A stretch of DNA of 64,000 bases from positions 1 through 64,000 of the forward strand of contig NZ_SMTL01000009.1 of assembly GCF_004358025.1 (NCBI RefSeq), in the 5' to 3' direction. Shown piece after piece: positions 1 to 8,925 of the stretch (position 1 is the first letter of the stretch; every line of letters begins with the position of its first letter). Position numbers and translations under genes: made by a program. Origin of the DNA: Rhizobium deserti. Its GTDB lineage: Bacteria; Pseudomonadota; Alphaproteobacteria; Rhizobiales; Rhizobiaceae. The notes below the pieces were generated by a model that did no database searches, was not told the origin of the DNA, and saw only the letters and a list, made by a program, of their open reading frames with translations.

Positions 1-5
1 ACCCG

Positions 6-49
6 CCCCGATCTGATCTTGCAACCGGGATCAGCCGCTCAGATCGGGG
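6..49. repeat. Inverted repeat, 11-bp arms
   Basis: Perfect inverted arms at 6-16 (CCCCGATCTGA) and 39-49 (TCAGATCGGGG) with a 22-base centre. It lies upstream of the ISNCY element and could be a hairpin or the end of another mobile element cut by the window edge. No gene was seen in 1-150. Confidence 0.5.
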
Positions 50-150
50 CTGATCCTCGAGCCGTAGAGCGCTGAAAGTGACATTTCTACTTTGCACCAC
101 GGCGGACAATTCAACCTTGCAGCCACAGTTATTGTAAGGGCTATTTAGTA

Positions 151-1850
151 ATGCGACAGTTGGACCAGTTAGAGATGCGACAGTCTCGCCTCTCGACGCA
201 CTGGTCAAAGCCAACGTTGGGAGCAAGGATGACGATCTTCAGCCTGGTCGAGACCATGAGCGGTTGGAGTCGTCATGTCCTTTATGATCACCATGTCGCA
301 GAAAGAATTGCATCGGCTCGAAGCCATCCAGAAGATCCGTGACGGACGCCTGAGCGTTGTCCAGGCTGCCGAACAGCTCGGCCTCAGTCGAAGTCAGGTT
401 CATCGGCTGCTGCAGGCCTATGACCAGAATGGTCCGGCTGGCCTTGTTTTTATGAAACGATCGCAGCCGAGCAACCGGCGCCACAGCGAGGAATTTCGCA
501 ATGCTGCGCTGGACCTGGTCCGCGAGCGCTACCTGGATTTCGGTCCAACGCTGGCGCGTGAGAAGCTGATCGAGTTGCACCGGATTTCTGTCGCCAAGGA
601 GACGCTGCGACAATGGATGACGGAGGCTGGCATCTGGGTTTCACGCAGAGAACGCAAGAAACGGATTTTCCAGCCACGCGGCCGACGTGATTGCTTTGGC
701 GAACTGGTGCAGATCGATGGCTCGCATCACTGGTGGTTCGAGAATCGCGGGCCCAAATGTGCCCTGCTCGTCTATATCGACGATGCGACCGGCAAGCTTC
801 TGCATCTGCGCTTTGCCGGATCGGAGAACACATTCGACTATCTGCATGCGACCAAGGCCTACCTGCAGCAATGGGGCAAACCGCTGGCCTTCTATAGCGA
901 CAAGCACGGCGTCTTTCGTTCGACCCATGCGTCGGACAAGGACCGGACGAGCGGCCTAACGCAGTTCGGTCGGGCGCTTTATGAGCTCAACATCGACATT
1001 ATCTGCGCCAACACTCCGCAAGCCAAGGGCCGGGTGGAACGTGCCAACCAAACGCTGCAGGATCGGCTGGTCAAGGAGATGCGCCTCCGCGGCATCGATA
1101 CGATTGAAGCTGCCAATGCTTATGCGCCTGAGTTCATTGCGGATTTAAACGCGCGTTTCGGCAAACAGCCGCGCAATCCGAAGGATATGCACCGGCCGCT
1201 CGCCGCCCATGAGAACCTCGATGGCGCCATGTGCCGTAAGGAAGTCCGCACGTTGTCGCAAGCCCTGACGCTGCGCTATGACAAGGTGCTGTTCATCCTT
1301 GATCCGACAGATCTTTCCAGGTCCCTGGCGGGTAAGAAGGTCGTCGTTTGCGACTATCCGGACGGGCGTCTCGAGATCATGCACGAGAGCTTTGCCCTGC
1401 CCTACAGAACCTTTGACACGTTACGCTCCGTGCATCGCGCGGATGTCGTCGACAACAAGCGGTTGGACGACATGCTGTCGGTCGTTGCCGAGATGCAGGC
1501 CGGGCGCGAGCAGCAGCGCAGCAAGAGCGGCCCTCGGCGCACCGGCCAGAAGGATCATATGTTCGGCATTCGCGACGGCAGCCAAAGCAACGGTTATCAG
1601 AAGCGTGGCCGCAAGCCCGGTCGGCGGACGGACTTCATGAACGATCCGGAAGTGATTGCCAAAAGGCAGAAGGCGCTGGCGCGCATGGAGGCCGCGGAAC
1701 GATCGCCTGCATTCAAAGTCTCAAAGCTAAAGCCGAAGGCGTGCGTCTCACCCGCCCCCGCTCCGCCCTTTCAACCCGAACCAGCCGGTCGGACCGGGGG
1801 CTAATCGTCAGAGCCTGTGTCGCATTTCTAACTGGCCAGCGGCGTCGCAC
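151..1850 (+). mobile_element. ISNCY-family insertion sequence
   Basis: One transposase gene is flanked by imperfect terminal inverted repeats. The left copy at 163-182 (GGACCAGTTAGAGATGCGAC) matches the reverse complement of 1818-1837, whose core is TGTCGCAT-TTCTAACTGG. The left end also has a tandem ATGCGACAGT at 151-160 and 175-184, which may be transposase binding sites. The outer limits are approximate because no clean target-site duplication was identified. The transposase frame is intact, so the element may be mobile. Confidence 0.7.
275..1804 (+). CDS. ISNCY-family DDE transposase
   Basis: A 509-residue transposase that would cut and join the ends of its own element. The N-terminus (about residues 10-60) is a helix-turn-helix (VVQAAEQLGLSRSQVHRLL). 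A retroviral-integrase-like catalytic core follows, with acidic residues in VQIDGSHHWW, FYSDKHGVFR and KGRVERANQTLQDR, the usual order of a DDE triad. The basic tail (QKRGRKPGRRTDF) may contact DNA. Length and domain order fit ISNCY-type transposases. Several in-frame ATGs lie within the first 15 codons, so the exact start is uncertain. It is full length and flanked by matching inverted repeats. Confidence 0.88.
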   Translation: MSFMITMSQKELHRLEAIQKIRDGRLSVVQAAEQLGLSRSQVHRLLQAYDQNGPAGLVFMKRSQPSNRRHSEEFRNAALDLVRERYLDFGPTLAREKLIELHRISVAKETLRQWMTEAGIWVSRRERKKRIFQPRGRRDCFGELVQIDGSHHWWFENRGPKCALLVYIDDATGKLLHLRFAGSENTFDYLHATKAYLQQWGKPLAFYSDKHGVFRSTHASDKDRTSGLTQFGRALYELNIDIICANTPQAKGRVERANQTLQDRLVKEMRLRGIDTIEAANAYAPEFIADLNARFGKQPRNPKDMHRPLAAHENLDGAMCRKEVRTLSQALTLRYDKVLFILDPTDLSRSLAGKKVVVCDYPDGRLEIMHESFALPYRTFDTLRSVHRADVVDNKRLDDMLSVVAEMQAGREQQRSKSGPRRTGQKDHMFGIRDGSQSNGYQKRGRKPGRRTDFMNDPEVIAKRQKALARMEAAERSPAFKVSKLKPKACVSPAPAPPFQPEPAGRTGG

Positions 1851-2248
1851 CTGCAATTAGCTTTGACAGTTATAGTATTAACGTTACGTCCAGGAAGTCA
1901 TGCACCCAGTTCCGCCTTCTAGCCTAACTTTGCACTCACCTGCCGGAGCGCCGCGCACGATCTTCAATGATTAGCTCCGGAACGAAACTCCTGGTTTTGC
2001 GCAGAAAGGCGGTCACGTTGCGCGACTAAACAGATGTCTCAAAATTCCATGAACTTGTCACCGTGGGCACTGATATGAACGACGCTCTGTCTGACTATCC
2101 ACCAAAGAGCTAAAAACTGCGCCCGGCCTGGTCCGCTCACGTATGCGACGCCTCCGAAGTAGGTTATCAGCAGTTTGAGACGCGACGCGCAGATGTCGCC
2201 AGTTCTATGCCAACGCTCAACGCGAACACCGAGAAGCGGCTGCAAGCC
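1851..2248. other. Intergenic, no supported gene
   Basis: About 400 bases between the insertion sequence and the BLUF gene. The only long frame (minus strand, 2039-2245) has no family features and no convincing ribosome site. No RNA gene or strong hairpin was seen. Confidence 0.5.
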
Positions 2249-2674
2249 TTAAGCTGCAAGAGATGATTTTGCGACGAGCGAATGAAGTTTTGACAGCAAC
2301 TCTTCGCCACTTACCGCAGACATGTTGAAGTCGGTGCTCTGCCACCCGTCGAGATCTGCGTCGGCAGGCTCACCCACAAAAGCCATGGCCCAGCTTTCAA
2401 ACGTTCGAGTTGCTATTGGGACGAACTCCAACAGCGAGACGTCAGCGTGCCGAGCATCCTGCTGAATCCGCTCGAATGTCATCTCGATTGCAGCCTGCGG
2501 TCCCTCCAATACCTGTCCGAAGTAGCCAGCGCTGAACATCAAGGCTCCGGTTACGCCCACCAGCGCGTTGTTGCGGCGGCTTGTTTCCAGGATCTGGTCC
2601 ACCTCTTCGCGGAGCCTGGCAGTCGATCCTGCTATCTCATTGGCACTGAAGTATACCAGGCGGTGCAATGACAT
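2249..2674 (-). CDS. BLUF-domain blue-light sensor
   Basis: A 141-residue single-domain BLUF photoreceptor expected to bind FAD and sense blue light. The signature residues are present: Tyr8 and Ser10 in HRLVYFS, the NNALVGVTG segment (Asn35/36), and Gln54 in FGQVLEG, with the Trp/Met segment ESWAMAF near residue 100. There is no attached output domain, so it must act through a partner. It starts 12 bases downstream of a PAS-GGDEF-EAL gene on the same strand and is very likely co-transcribed with it. Light control of c-di-GMP turnover is the obvious inference, but a direct protein contact is not shown by sequence. Confidence 0.88.
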   Translation of the reverse strand: MSLHRLVYFSANEIAGSTARLREEVDQILETSRRNNALVGVTGALMFSAGYFGQVLEGPQAAIEMTFERIQQDARHADVSLLEFVPIATRTFESWAMAFVGEPADADLDGWQSTDFNMSAVSGEELLSKLHSLVAKSSLAA

Positions 2675-2686
2675 GTTGATTTCTCC

Positions 2687-4324
2687 CTAGTTCATTTGTT
2701 CTACGAGAAGCGTTGCTTCGTGCTGTGGCACAGGGCGCCCTGTGAGGTATCCCTGAACCTGCTTGCAGCCGTCATGCGTGATTTGTCGCAGCTGGCTTTC
2801 GGTTTCGACGCCTTCTGCAATCGTCATCATTCCCAGGCTCTCGCCCAATGCCGTAACCGCACGCACGATCGCCGCGCTATCAGGGTTGGTTTCCAGGCTC
2901 CGGATGAAGGACTGGTCGATCTTAATCTTGTCGAAAGGAAACTTCTGCAGGTAGCTTAAGGACGAATATCCTGTCCCGAAATCGTCCATGGAAACCTTGA
3001 TCCCCAGCGCCTTGATCTGCTTCAAGATCGCTACCGTCGCGTCGGTGTCGTCCATTAGCGCACCTTCGGTGATCTCGATGTCCAGGCGGTGAGGAGGCAG
3101 GCCCGCGCTCGCAAGTGCCGAAACGATTACGTCAATAAGCTTCTGGTTCTTGAACTGCAGTGGAGACAAGTTGACAGAAACTGAGATTGGTTCAGGCCAT
3201 TGTGCAGCATCTTTGCAAGCCTTCCGCAGAACCCATTCCCCCAAGGAACCTATCATGCCGATGTCTTCCGCCAAGGGAATGAACTGTGCCGGCGATACGG
3301 GGCCTCGCGCCGGCGTCGACCAGCGAAGAAGCGCTTCAAAGCCAACGAGCCGCTTGCCGTCGATCTGATACTGCGGTTGGTATGCCAGCGAGAACTGTTC
3401 CAGCACGAGCGCTCGCTGCAGGTCTATTTCCATCGACCGTCGCGCTTGCATCTCCTGATCCATTGCTTCTGTGAAGAAACGGAAGGTCGATCGCCCTGCA
3501 GATTTAGCTTTGAACAGCGCTAGGTCAGCGCTCCGTATCAGGTCCTCCGGCGTCTTCCCGTCCAATCCAGCCAAAGCGATGCCGACACTGACGCCAACTT
3601 GCACTGAGTGACCCTGGATCAGGTATGTTCGCCCGATAAGATCGATCGCTCTCGATGCCAGAGCTTCAGCGGCGGTAGGCTGTTCGCCAGCCGCCTGAAG
3701 AATGACGAATTCGTCTCCCCCAAGACGTGCCAGAGAATCCTTTGGCCCGAGTATCTTGGACAGTCGGTCACTGACAAGCTTAAGAAGGGTATCTCCGATG
3801 GGATGTCCCAGAGTGTCATTCACCAGCTTGAAACGATCGAGATCCAGATAAAGCACGGCAATTTCATCATTGGCTGGAGAAGCCAGTCTCTCTTCCAGCT
3901 GACGAACAAGCTCCAGGCGATTGGGCAAGCCTGTCAAAACGTCACGCTGTCGACTGAGTGTCACCTGCATAACATAGGAAACATCTGTGAAGGACAGGAC
4001 CTGCAATCCAGGGCCGTTGGTGAGGCTAGAGAGCAAAATGGCTCGGCCGTCGCGCATTTCAAACAGGTGCTGGGGTCGTCCCGCCAACAATGCATCGAAA
4101 ATGGTGGACGCTATGCCATTGCTGAGGAACCCGAATTTCTCTGCCTCGTGCAACAGATCCTTGAATGACTTTCCTGGTGTGACCAGGCACGGAAAAAGCG
4201 CCCGCGCTGAAGGATTACTTGATACCACTGCGCCTTGTGGATCGAGGTGCAGCTCAGGTAGAGACGGAGAAAATGGATCTTCGCGCAGAGAAGCCGGCTC
4301 GATGATGTTGTTCCGTTGCAGCAT
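2687..4324 (-). CDS. PAS-GGDEF-EAL c-di-GMP protein
   Basis: A 545-residue protein with an N-terminal PAS-like segment (about 20-120), a GGDEF domain (about 125-285) with an intact active-site loop in ARLGGDEFVIL, and an EAL domain (about 300-540) keeping FEALLRW, DDFGTGYSSL and KIDQSFI. Both halves look catalytically competent, so it may make or break cyclic di-GMP depending on input. No membrane segment is visible, so it is probably cytosolic. It is the first gene of a two-gene minus-strand unit with the BLUF sensor, which is a likely input partner. Confidence 0.92.
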   Translation of the reverse strand: MLQRNNIIEPASLREDPFSPSLPELHLDPQGAVVSSNPSARALFPCLVTPGKSFKDLLHEAEKFGFLSNGIASTIFDALLAGRPQHLFEMRDGRAILLSSLTNGPGLQVLSFTDVSYVMQVTLSRQRDVLTGLPNRLELVRQLEERLASPANDEIAVLYLDLDRFKLVNDTLGHPIGDTLLKLVSDRLSKILGPKDSLARLGGDEFVILQAAGEQPTAAEALASRAIDLIGRTYLIQGHSVQVGVSVGIALAGLDGKTPEDLIRSADLALFKAKSAGRSTFRFFTEAMDQEMQARRSMEIDLQRALVLEQFSLAYQPQYQIDGKRLVGFEALLRWSTPARGPVSPAQFIPLAEDIGMIGSLGEWVLRKACKDAAQWPEPISVSVNLSPLQFKNQKLIDVIVSALASAGLPPHRLDIEITEGALMDDTDATVAILKQIKALGIKVSMDDFGTGYSSLSYLQKFPFDKIKIDQSFIRSLETNPDSAAIVRAVTALGESLGMMTIAEGVETESQLRQITHDGCKQVQGYLTGRPVPQHEATLLVEQMN

Positions 4325-4494
4325 TGCTTAAACTCGATCAAGTCACCGTTGCATTACGCCGCAGGTTTATTAACAAAAGCCAGTTGTGAGACGGTAAAGA
4401 ATGAGTAAGCGCCGCATCCAACGCGCGGTCGCAATCTCAACTGCGCTTTCGGGCGGCACGGAAATGATCTTGGAAAGATAGTAGCAGGCAGGGC

Positions 4495-4806
4495 ATGAGC
4501 AGCATTACCGACTTCATCGTGGAGCTAATCAAGGCAGCCAACGACGACTATAAGACCACAGACCAGGAGAAGAAGCGGCTGCTTGAGCGGTCTGTCTTGT
4601 TCATACGGGACATGAGGGACACCGTCGGTTTTCCCGCAGCTCAAACAGATGCTGACCGTGTCTATGACATACAGAAGGAAGTCGCGGCAATGGGAATGGG
4701 ATCTAGTTCAACAGATGAGATCCGCCAGTGCCTCCTGCTTTCGGCAACGATGATCAGAGACCTGCGCGTCGTGCTCGATACAGGCACCGAAATCCGGATC
4801 GGTTAG
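4495..4806 (+). CDS. Hypothetical small helical protein
   Basis: A 103-residue soluble protein that I do not recognise. It is rich in charged and helical residues (KAANDDYKTTDQEKKRLLER) with no signal peptide, membrane helix or metal-binding motif. The ATG follows GGCAGGGC, an acceptable ribosome site. It is divergent from the GGDEF-EAL/BLUF unit, with about 170 bases between them that must hold both promoters. Codon use looks normal for the region. Its role is unknown. Confidence 0.55.
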   Translation: MSSITDFIVELIKAANDDYKTTDQEKKRLLERSVLFIRDMRDTVGFPAAQTDADRVYDIQKEVAAMGMGSSSTDEIRQCLLLSATMIRDLRVVLDTGTEIRIG

Positions 4807-4964
4807 TCGACAGCGTTGTTTCATCCTCGACTTCACGGTCTGATGCCACGATCATCTCACCACCGCTCCTGATGTGTCCGTGATATTATTCCTCGGTGGT
4901 AGATTTCTACATACTGATCGACGTTCATTACGCAGCTTCCGTTTGGTCCGGTCGCCATCCAAGA

Positions 4965-5153
4965 TCACGACACTTCGCCTCGCCTGCGGCGATTGCCTCT
5001 CTGCGTGTGGCAAATGGTTCCAAGCAGGTAGTGAAACCTGCCTCGAAAGTCGATGAACGTGCTCTTGCTCACAACGTCGTAAAGGATGGTCATGCCTGAC
5101 TCGTAGGTCTGCATGCGATATCCGCTCGTTGCCCTGTTGTCCTGAAATAACAC
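4965..5153 (-). CDS. Possible small hypothetical protein
   Basis: A 62-residue frame with a central segment (YRMQTYESGMTILYDVVSKS, then FRGRFHYL) that looks protein-like rather than random and resembles small orphan proteins of rhizobia in general style. There is no clear ribosome site and no recognised domain. It could be a decayed gene. Given low confidence. Confidence 0.25.
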   Translation of the reverse strand: MLFQDNRATSGYRMQTYESGMTILYDVVSKSTFIDFRGRFHYLLGTICHTQRGNRRRRGEVS

Positions 5154-5262
5154 AAGGGCACATAGCCAGCCACTCAGCCTAGGCTCGGTTCATGCGAAAC
5201 TCCGTATAAGCCCAAAAAAGGTTCAAGGGCCGGGGCGGTCGCGCGTGCTGTGCAGATGATGG

Positions 5263-6204
5263 TCATGCACGGCGTTGAATAAGGCTTCGAGCCATTGGAT
5301 CAACGGCGACCTGATCTCGTCCCCTCATCTTGGCAGCGTATAGCGCCAGATCAGCCCGCCGGTAAAGCGCACTTGCCTCTTCTCCACGCGTGAAACAGGC
5401 AATGCCCGCCGAGAAAGTATAACGAAAGCTTGCCTCATCTGGTAACGGCCTTGAATATCTGACAGACAGAAGCATTCGGCTAAGAACCGTTTCAGCCTCG
5501 GCGAGCGACGTGTTGGGCAAAAGGAGCACGAACTCTTCTCCGCCGACACGTCCGAGAACGTCCGTCTTTCGAACTTCATGTTGAATGGTTGCGGCAAAGT
5601 CCTTGAGCACCGCGTCGCCGACTGAATGTCCGAAGCGGTCGTTGATATATTTGAAGTTGTCGAGGTCGAGCACGGCGATACACCCAATCAGATCCTCGCC
5701 TTCGTGATCGTTCTGGACCAGCTCCTCAAGCTTTGACATGACGAAGCGACGACTAGGCATGCCAGTCAGCTCGTCGGTTTGTGCTGCTTTGACTGCATTA
5801 TCACGGTCTTGCCGCAACGAGCGTTCGTCGGGTCGGATTGATGTGATGTCGGTTGCAATGCAGAGCATCCAACCATCCGCTTGCGTGGTTTCTGTCATCC
5901 AGACCCAGCGCCCGTCGTGGAGGTCGGTTTCGAATGCTTTGCTCGAGCTTTTCCCTCGCCGGGACTGCGTCGAAAGCAGCCAAGCCTCAAAGTCCGGCGT
6001 ACTGATGACGGTGCCCCGCTTGGCATGAAAATTCCGGCGCATCAAATCGGTCCATAGGGGTTCTTCGCCGGCCTCTATCCACCAGGCGTCGCGGAAGGCT
6101 CGGTTGGCATACCGTAGCCGGTCGTTTTGGTCGTAAACGGCCACCATTGCGTTGGCGCTTTCCATTAGCTGCGCCGCCTGAACCATTGTTTCTACGTCAC
6201 CCAA
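5263..6204 (-). CDS. PAS-GGDEF diguanylate cyclase
   Basis: A 313-residue protein with an N-terminal PAS-like sensor (about 10-125; VAVYDQNDRLRYANRAF) and a C-terminal GGDEF domain (about 140-300). The active-site variant is GGEEF (GRVGGEEFVLLL), which is normally active in making cyclic di-GMP from GTP. There is no EAL domain and no membrane helix. It is a single gene, with spacing on both sides. Together with the GGDEF-EAL protein at 2.7-4.3 kb it gives this region two c-di-GMP enzymes within 4 kb. The PAS ligand is unknown. Confidence 0.9.
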   Translation of the reverse strand: MGDVETMVQAAQLMESANAMVAVYDQNDRLRYANRAFRDAWWIEAGEEPLWTDLMRRNFHAKRGTVISTPDFEAWLLSTQSRRGKSSSKAFETDLHDGRWVWMTETTQADGWMLCIATDITSIRPDERSLRQDRDNAVKAAQTDELTGMPSRRFVMSKLEELVQNDHEGEDLIGCIAVLDLDNFKYINDRFGHSVGDAVLKDFAATIQHEVRKTDVLGRVGGEEFVLLLPNTSLAEAETVLSRMLLSVRYSRPLPDEASFRYTFSAGIACFTRGEEASALYRRADLALYAAKMRGRDQVAVDPMARSLIQRRA

Positions 6205-6366
6205 GGCTATGCTGTCCCAAGTTAGATGCAGTTACTCTCAATTACCTCCTCACGATGAAGAACATCTTACAGTCACCTTGCTGACGTGAGGCGTCCGCCA
6301 GCACTTTGCAGCAAGCTCCGCTCCAGTAGAGGAAGCTAAGCAAGAGATCTCGAACAGGAGGCGATC

Positions 6367-6477
6367 ATGTTCTATGAGTGGGACATCCATCAGTTTGTTG
6401 AGCAATAGGCGAGGAAGCGAAGCACGACCGCAGCGCTGATCGTCATGCTGCTGCTATGCTACTTTAGATGGTTTTGA
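6367..6477 (+). pseudogene. Tiny membrane peptide with in-frame amber stop
   Basis: ATG at 6367 follows a strong AGGAGG (6357-6362). The frame begins M-F-Y-E-W-D, meets TAG at 6406-6408 (codon 14), and then continues in the same frame for 22 codons as a basic stretch plus a hydrophobic helix (ARKRSTTAALIVMLLLCYF) to TGA at 6475. The start M-x-Y-E-W-D matches the next peptide gene (6555), so this is probably a degenerate paralogue. Read-through or a 13-residue product cannot be excluded. Confidence 0.5.
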
Positions 6478-6554
6478 GCGGGCTGTTGCGGTCGTGCACT
6501 CGACTCGCTGGATGGTCTCCCACAGTCTCAGTTCCGGAGTACAGGAGGAGCGTT

Positions 6555-6683
6555 ATGACTTACGAATGGGATGCCGTGAAAGCAAGGCGAGCGTATTTGA
6601 TCAAGTTTGCAGTTGCTTGTGTTGCAGCACTGGTCATGGCCAGCGTTCCCGTATGGTTCGCCTTCAAGGCAGGTGCGATCTGA
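6555..6683 (+). CDS. Tiny single-pass membrane protein (42 aa)
   Basis: The start at 6555 is chosen because GGAGGAG lies 7-13 bases upstream. The product is 42 residues: a polar start MTYEWDAVKARRAYL, then one hydrophobic helix (FAVACVAALVMASVPVWFAF). It is likely an inner-membrane peptide of unknown role. The upstream broken copy (6367) shares the M-x-Y-E-W-D start, suggesting a tandem duplication. Such peptides often act as regulators or toxins, but nothing here fixes which. Confidence 0.55.
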   Translation: MTYEWDAVKARRAYLIKFAVACVAALVMASVPVWFAFKAGAI

Positions 6684-6899
6684 TCAGCATCCGCAGGTTG
6701 GCTTCCGGTCTTGATAAACGAACACGCGGATAGCAAGAATTACCGGGTTCGAAGGGGCTCAGGGAACGCCACGGTCAATCCCTTTACGTCGTGTCAATGA
6801 GATACCCCTAAAAACTGAGGGGTCTGGGATGAAGAGCCAGGCTCCACAGCTTCCTCGTGAGTAGATGTATGCTCCGATGCGCACCGTCACGAGCACAAA

Positions 6900-8867
6900 A
6901 TGACACGCCCCAAGATTAAGACCGCGCTGCCTGCGCTGTTTACTGCTATCGCCATAGTTCTTACTATATTCTCAGCGTTTGCGTTAAACCGCATGGCAGT
7001 GATTGATCAAAGCACTGCTGACATTGCAGGCGATTTGATGCCGAGCCTCGGGCTTGCCAAAGAGGCTGATAACGCCTTCACTGATTACAGACTTGGCTGG
7101 CGTAACCACGTCATAGCGCGCTCCCCAGAACGTATTTCAAAGGTAGAAAGCGCACTTGCGGAATCCAGAAGCCGCTTCACGAAGGCCCTCGACAGTTATG
7201 ATGCCATGGGCCCGACGGCCATGGAACGGGCAATTACTGCTGGCTTGCGTTCAACATTGGCGGGGTATGATCTTGTTGCTGAGAAGCTCAGGAAAGCAAG
7301 CGATGCCAACGACGACGACGAATGCGAGCGTCTGCTTTTTGAGGAAATGACGCCAATTTCAGCCAAGGTTGATCAAGACCTTTCTAAATTGATCGAGTTC
7401 AACGAGAAGGGTGCGGCTGAAGCTTATACGTCCAGCCAAGAGGTCTACAGCCTCTCCATAAAAATCGCCGTTGCTCTCCTATCCGTTGCAGCCCTTATCG
7501 TGGCAGGTGCGATCTGGTATGCATTTGTTGGCATTGCCAAGCCTATCGAGAATATCACCCAGTCGATGAAGAACCTGGCCGGCGGCGACGCCGAAAGCGC
7601 CATCCCTTATCCCGGCCGCCAGGACGAAATCGGCGAAATGGCTGCCGCTGTGGGGGTCTTCCGCAGCAATGCGCTCGACAATCGCCGTCTTGAGCAGGAG
7701 ACTTCCGCCCAGCGTCATCAGTCGGAAGAACAGCAGCGTCGTGCGGCCGAGCAGGATCGTGTTCGCGCCGAAGCCATGGCTCAGGCGACAAGCGGTCTCG
7801 CCGACGGCCTGAAGCAGCTGTCCGCTGGCAACCTCAGCTTCCAGCTCAGCCAGCCCTTCGCTGCCGATTTCGAAAGCCTGCGCGCCGACTTCAACATGGC
7901 CGTGGAACAGCTGCGCGGCACGCTGGGTGCCGTTTCCCAGGCAACCAGCTCGATCGACAGCGGTTCGCGCGAAGTCAGCCAGAGCGCCGACGATCTCGCC
8001 AAGCGCACCGAACAGCAGGCCGCCTCACTGGAAGAAACGGCCGCCGCTCTCGACCAGATCACCGCCAATGTGTCGAACTCCTCCAAGCGCGCCGAAGAAG
8101 CCCGCACGGTGGCCATCCAGGCCAATGAAAGCGCCCGCCATTCCGGCGCCGTGGTGGCCAATGCCGTCGATGCCATGGGCAAGATCGAGCAGTCCTCCAG
8201 CCAGATTTCCTCGATCATCTCGGTGATCGACGAGATTGCCTTCCAGACCAATCTCCTGGCGCTGAATGCCGGCGTCGAAGCGGCGCGTGCAGGCGAAGCC
8301 GGCAAGGGCTTTGCGGTGGTTGCCCAGGAAGTGCGCGAACTGGCCCAGCGGTCCGCCAAGGCGGCCAAGGAGATCAAGGACCTGATCCGCAATTCCTCCG
8401 TCGACGTGGAAAGCGGCGTCAAGCTGGTCAGCGAGACCGGCGACGCCCTGAAAACGATCGAAGGCTATATCGTCACCATCAACCAGCATATGGACTCGAT
8501 CGCCACCTCGGCGCGCGAGCAGTCGGTCGGCCTGTCGGAAGTCAACACAGCCGTCAACCAGATGGACCAGGTGACGCAGCAGAACGCCGCCATGGTCGAG
8601 GAAGCCAATGCCGCCGGCGCAACGCTGGCCAATGAAGCCGCCCGCCTGCGAGAACTGATCGGCCGGTTCGATCTCGGCGCCGGCGCAAGCCTGTCGCAGT
8701 CCAACCAGCTGCGCCGCACGGCGCAGGTCATGGCTGCCTCGCCGCAGTCCAGGCCTGCCGCTTCGCCGGCCCGCAGCATGGTCGGCAAGATCGCCCAGGC
8801 CTTTACCGGCCGCAGCAGCGCCGCTGCCGCGCCATCGGCTGCCGCCGACAGCTGGGAAGAATTCTGA
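6900..8867 (+). CDS. Methyl-accepting chemotaxis protein
   Basis: A 655-residue inner-membrane chemoreceptor. TM1 is at about residues 8-32, a four-helix-bundle-type periplasmic sensor spans about 33-190, TM2 about 190-215, HAMP about 215-270 with a second HAMP-like stretch near 300-345, and then the signalling hairpin. The conserved tip is present (EIAFQTNLLALNAGVEAARA, about 446-465). The C-terminal pentapeptide SWEEF resembles the CheR/CheB tethering motif. From about 7555 the DNA becomes clearly more GC-rich at third positions than the sensor half, suggesting a mosaic gene with a swapped sensor domain. A terminator follows. Confidence 0.93.
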   Translation: MTRPKIKTALPALFTAIAIVLTIFSAFALNRMAVIDQSTADIAGDLMPSLGLAKEADNAFTDYRLGWRNHVIARSPERISKVESALAESRSRFTKALDSYDAMGPTAMERAITAGLRSTLAGYDLVAEKLRKASDANDDDECERLLFEEMTPISAKVDQDLSKLIEFNEKGAAEAYTSSQEVYSLSIKIAVALLSVAALIVAGAIWYAFVGIAKPIENITQSMKNLAGGDAESAIPYPGRQDEIGEMAAAVGVFRSNALDNRRLEQETSAQRHQSEEQQRRAAEQDRVRAEAMAQATSGLADGLKQLSAGNLSFQLSQPFAADFESLRADFNMAVEQLRGTLGAVSQATSSIDSGSREVSQSADDLAKRTEQQAASLEETAAALDQITANVSNSSKRAEEARTVAIQANESARHSGAVVANAVDAMGKIEQSSSQISSIISVIDEIAFQTNLLALNAGVEAARAGEAGKGFAVVAQEVRELAQRSAKAAKEIKDLIRNSSVDVESGVKLVSETGDALKTIEGYIVTINQHMDSIATSAREQSVGLSEVNTAVNQMDQVTQQNAAMVEEANAAGATLANEAARLRELIGRFDLGAGASLSQSNQLRRTAQVMAASPQSRPAASPARSMVGKIAQAFTGRSSAAAAPSAAADSWEEF

Positions 8868-8894
8868 TCCCGCACAGGCGGCAAACAAAAGAAG

Positions 8895-8925
8895 AAGGCG
8901 GGGCCGAAAGGCCCGCCTTTTCTTT
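8895..8925 (+). terminator. Rho-independent terminator of chemoreceptor gene
   Basis: Stem AAGGCGGGgCC / GGCCCGCCTT around a GAAA loop, followed by TTCTTTT. It begins 28 bases after the receptor stop codon. Confidence 0.85.

Noticed and set aside
2039-2245. 68-aa minus-strand gene
   Set aside because: No ribosome site, no family features, composition not convincing.
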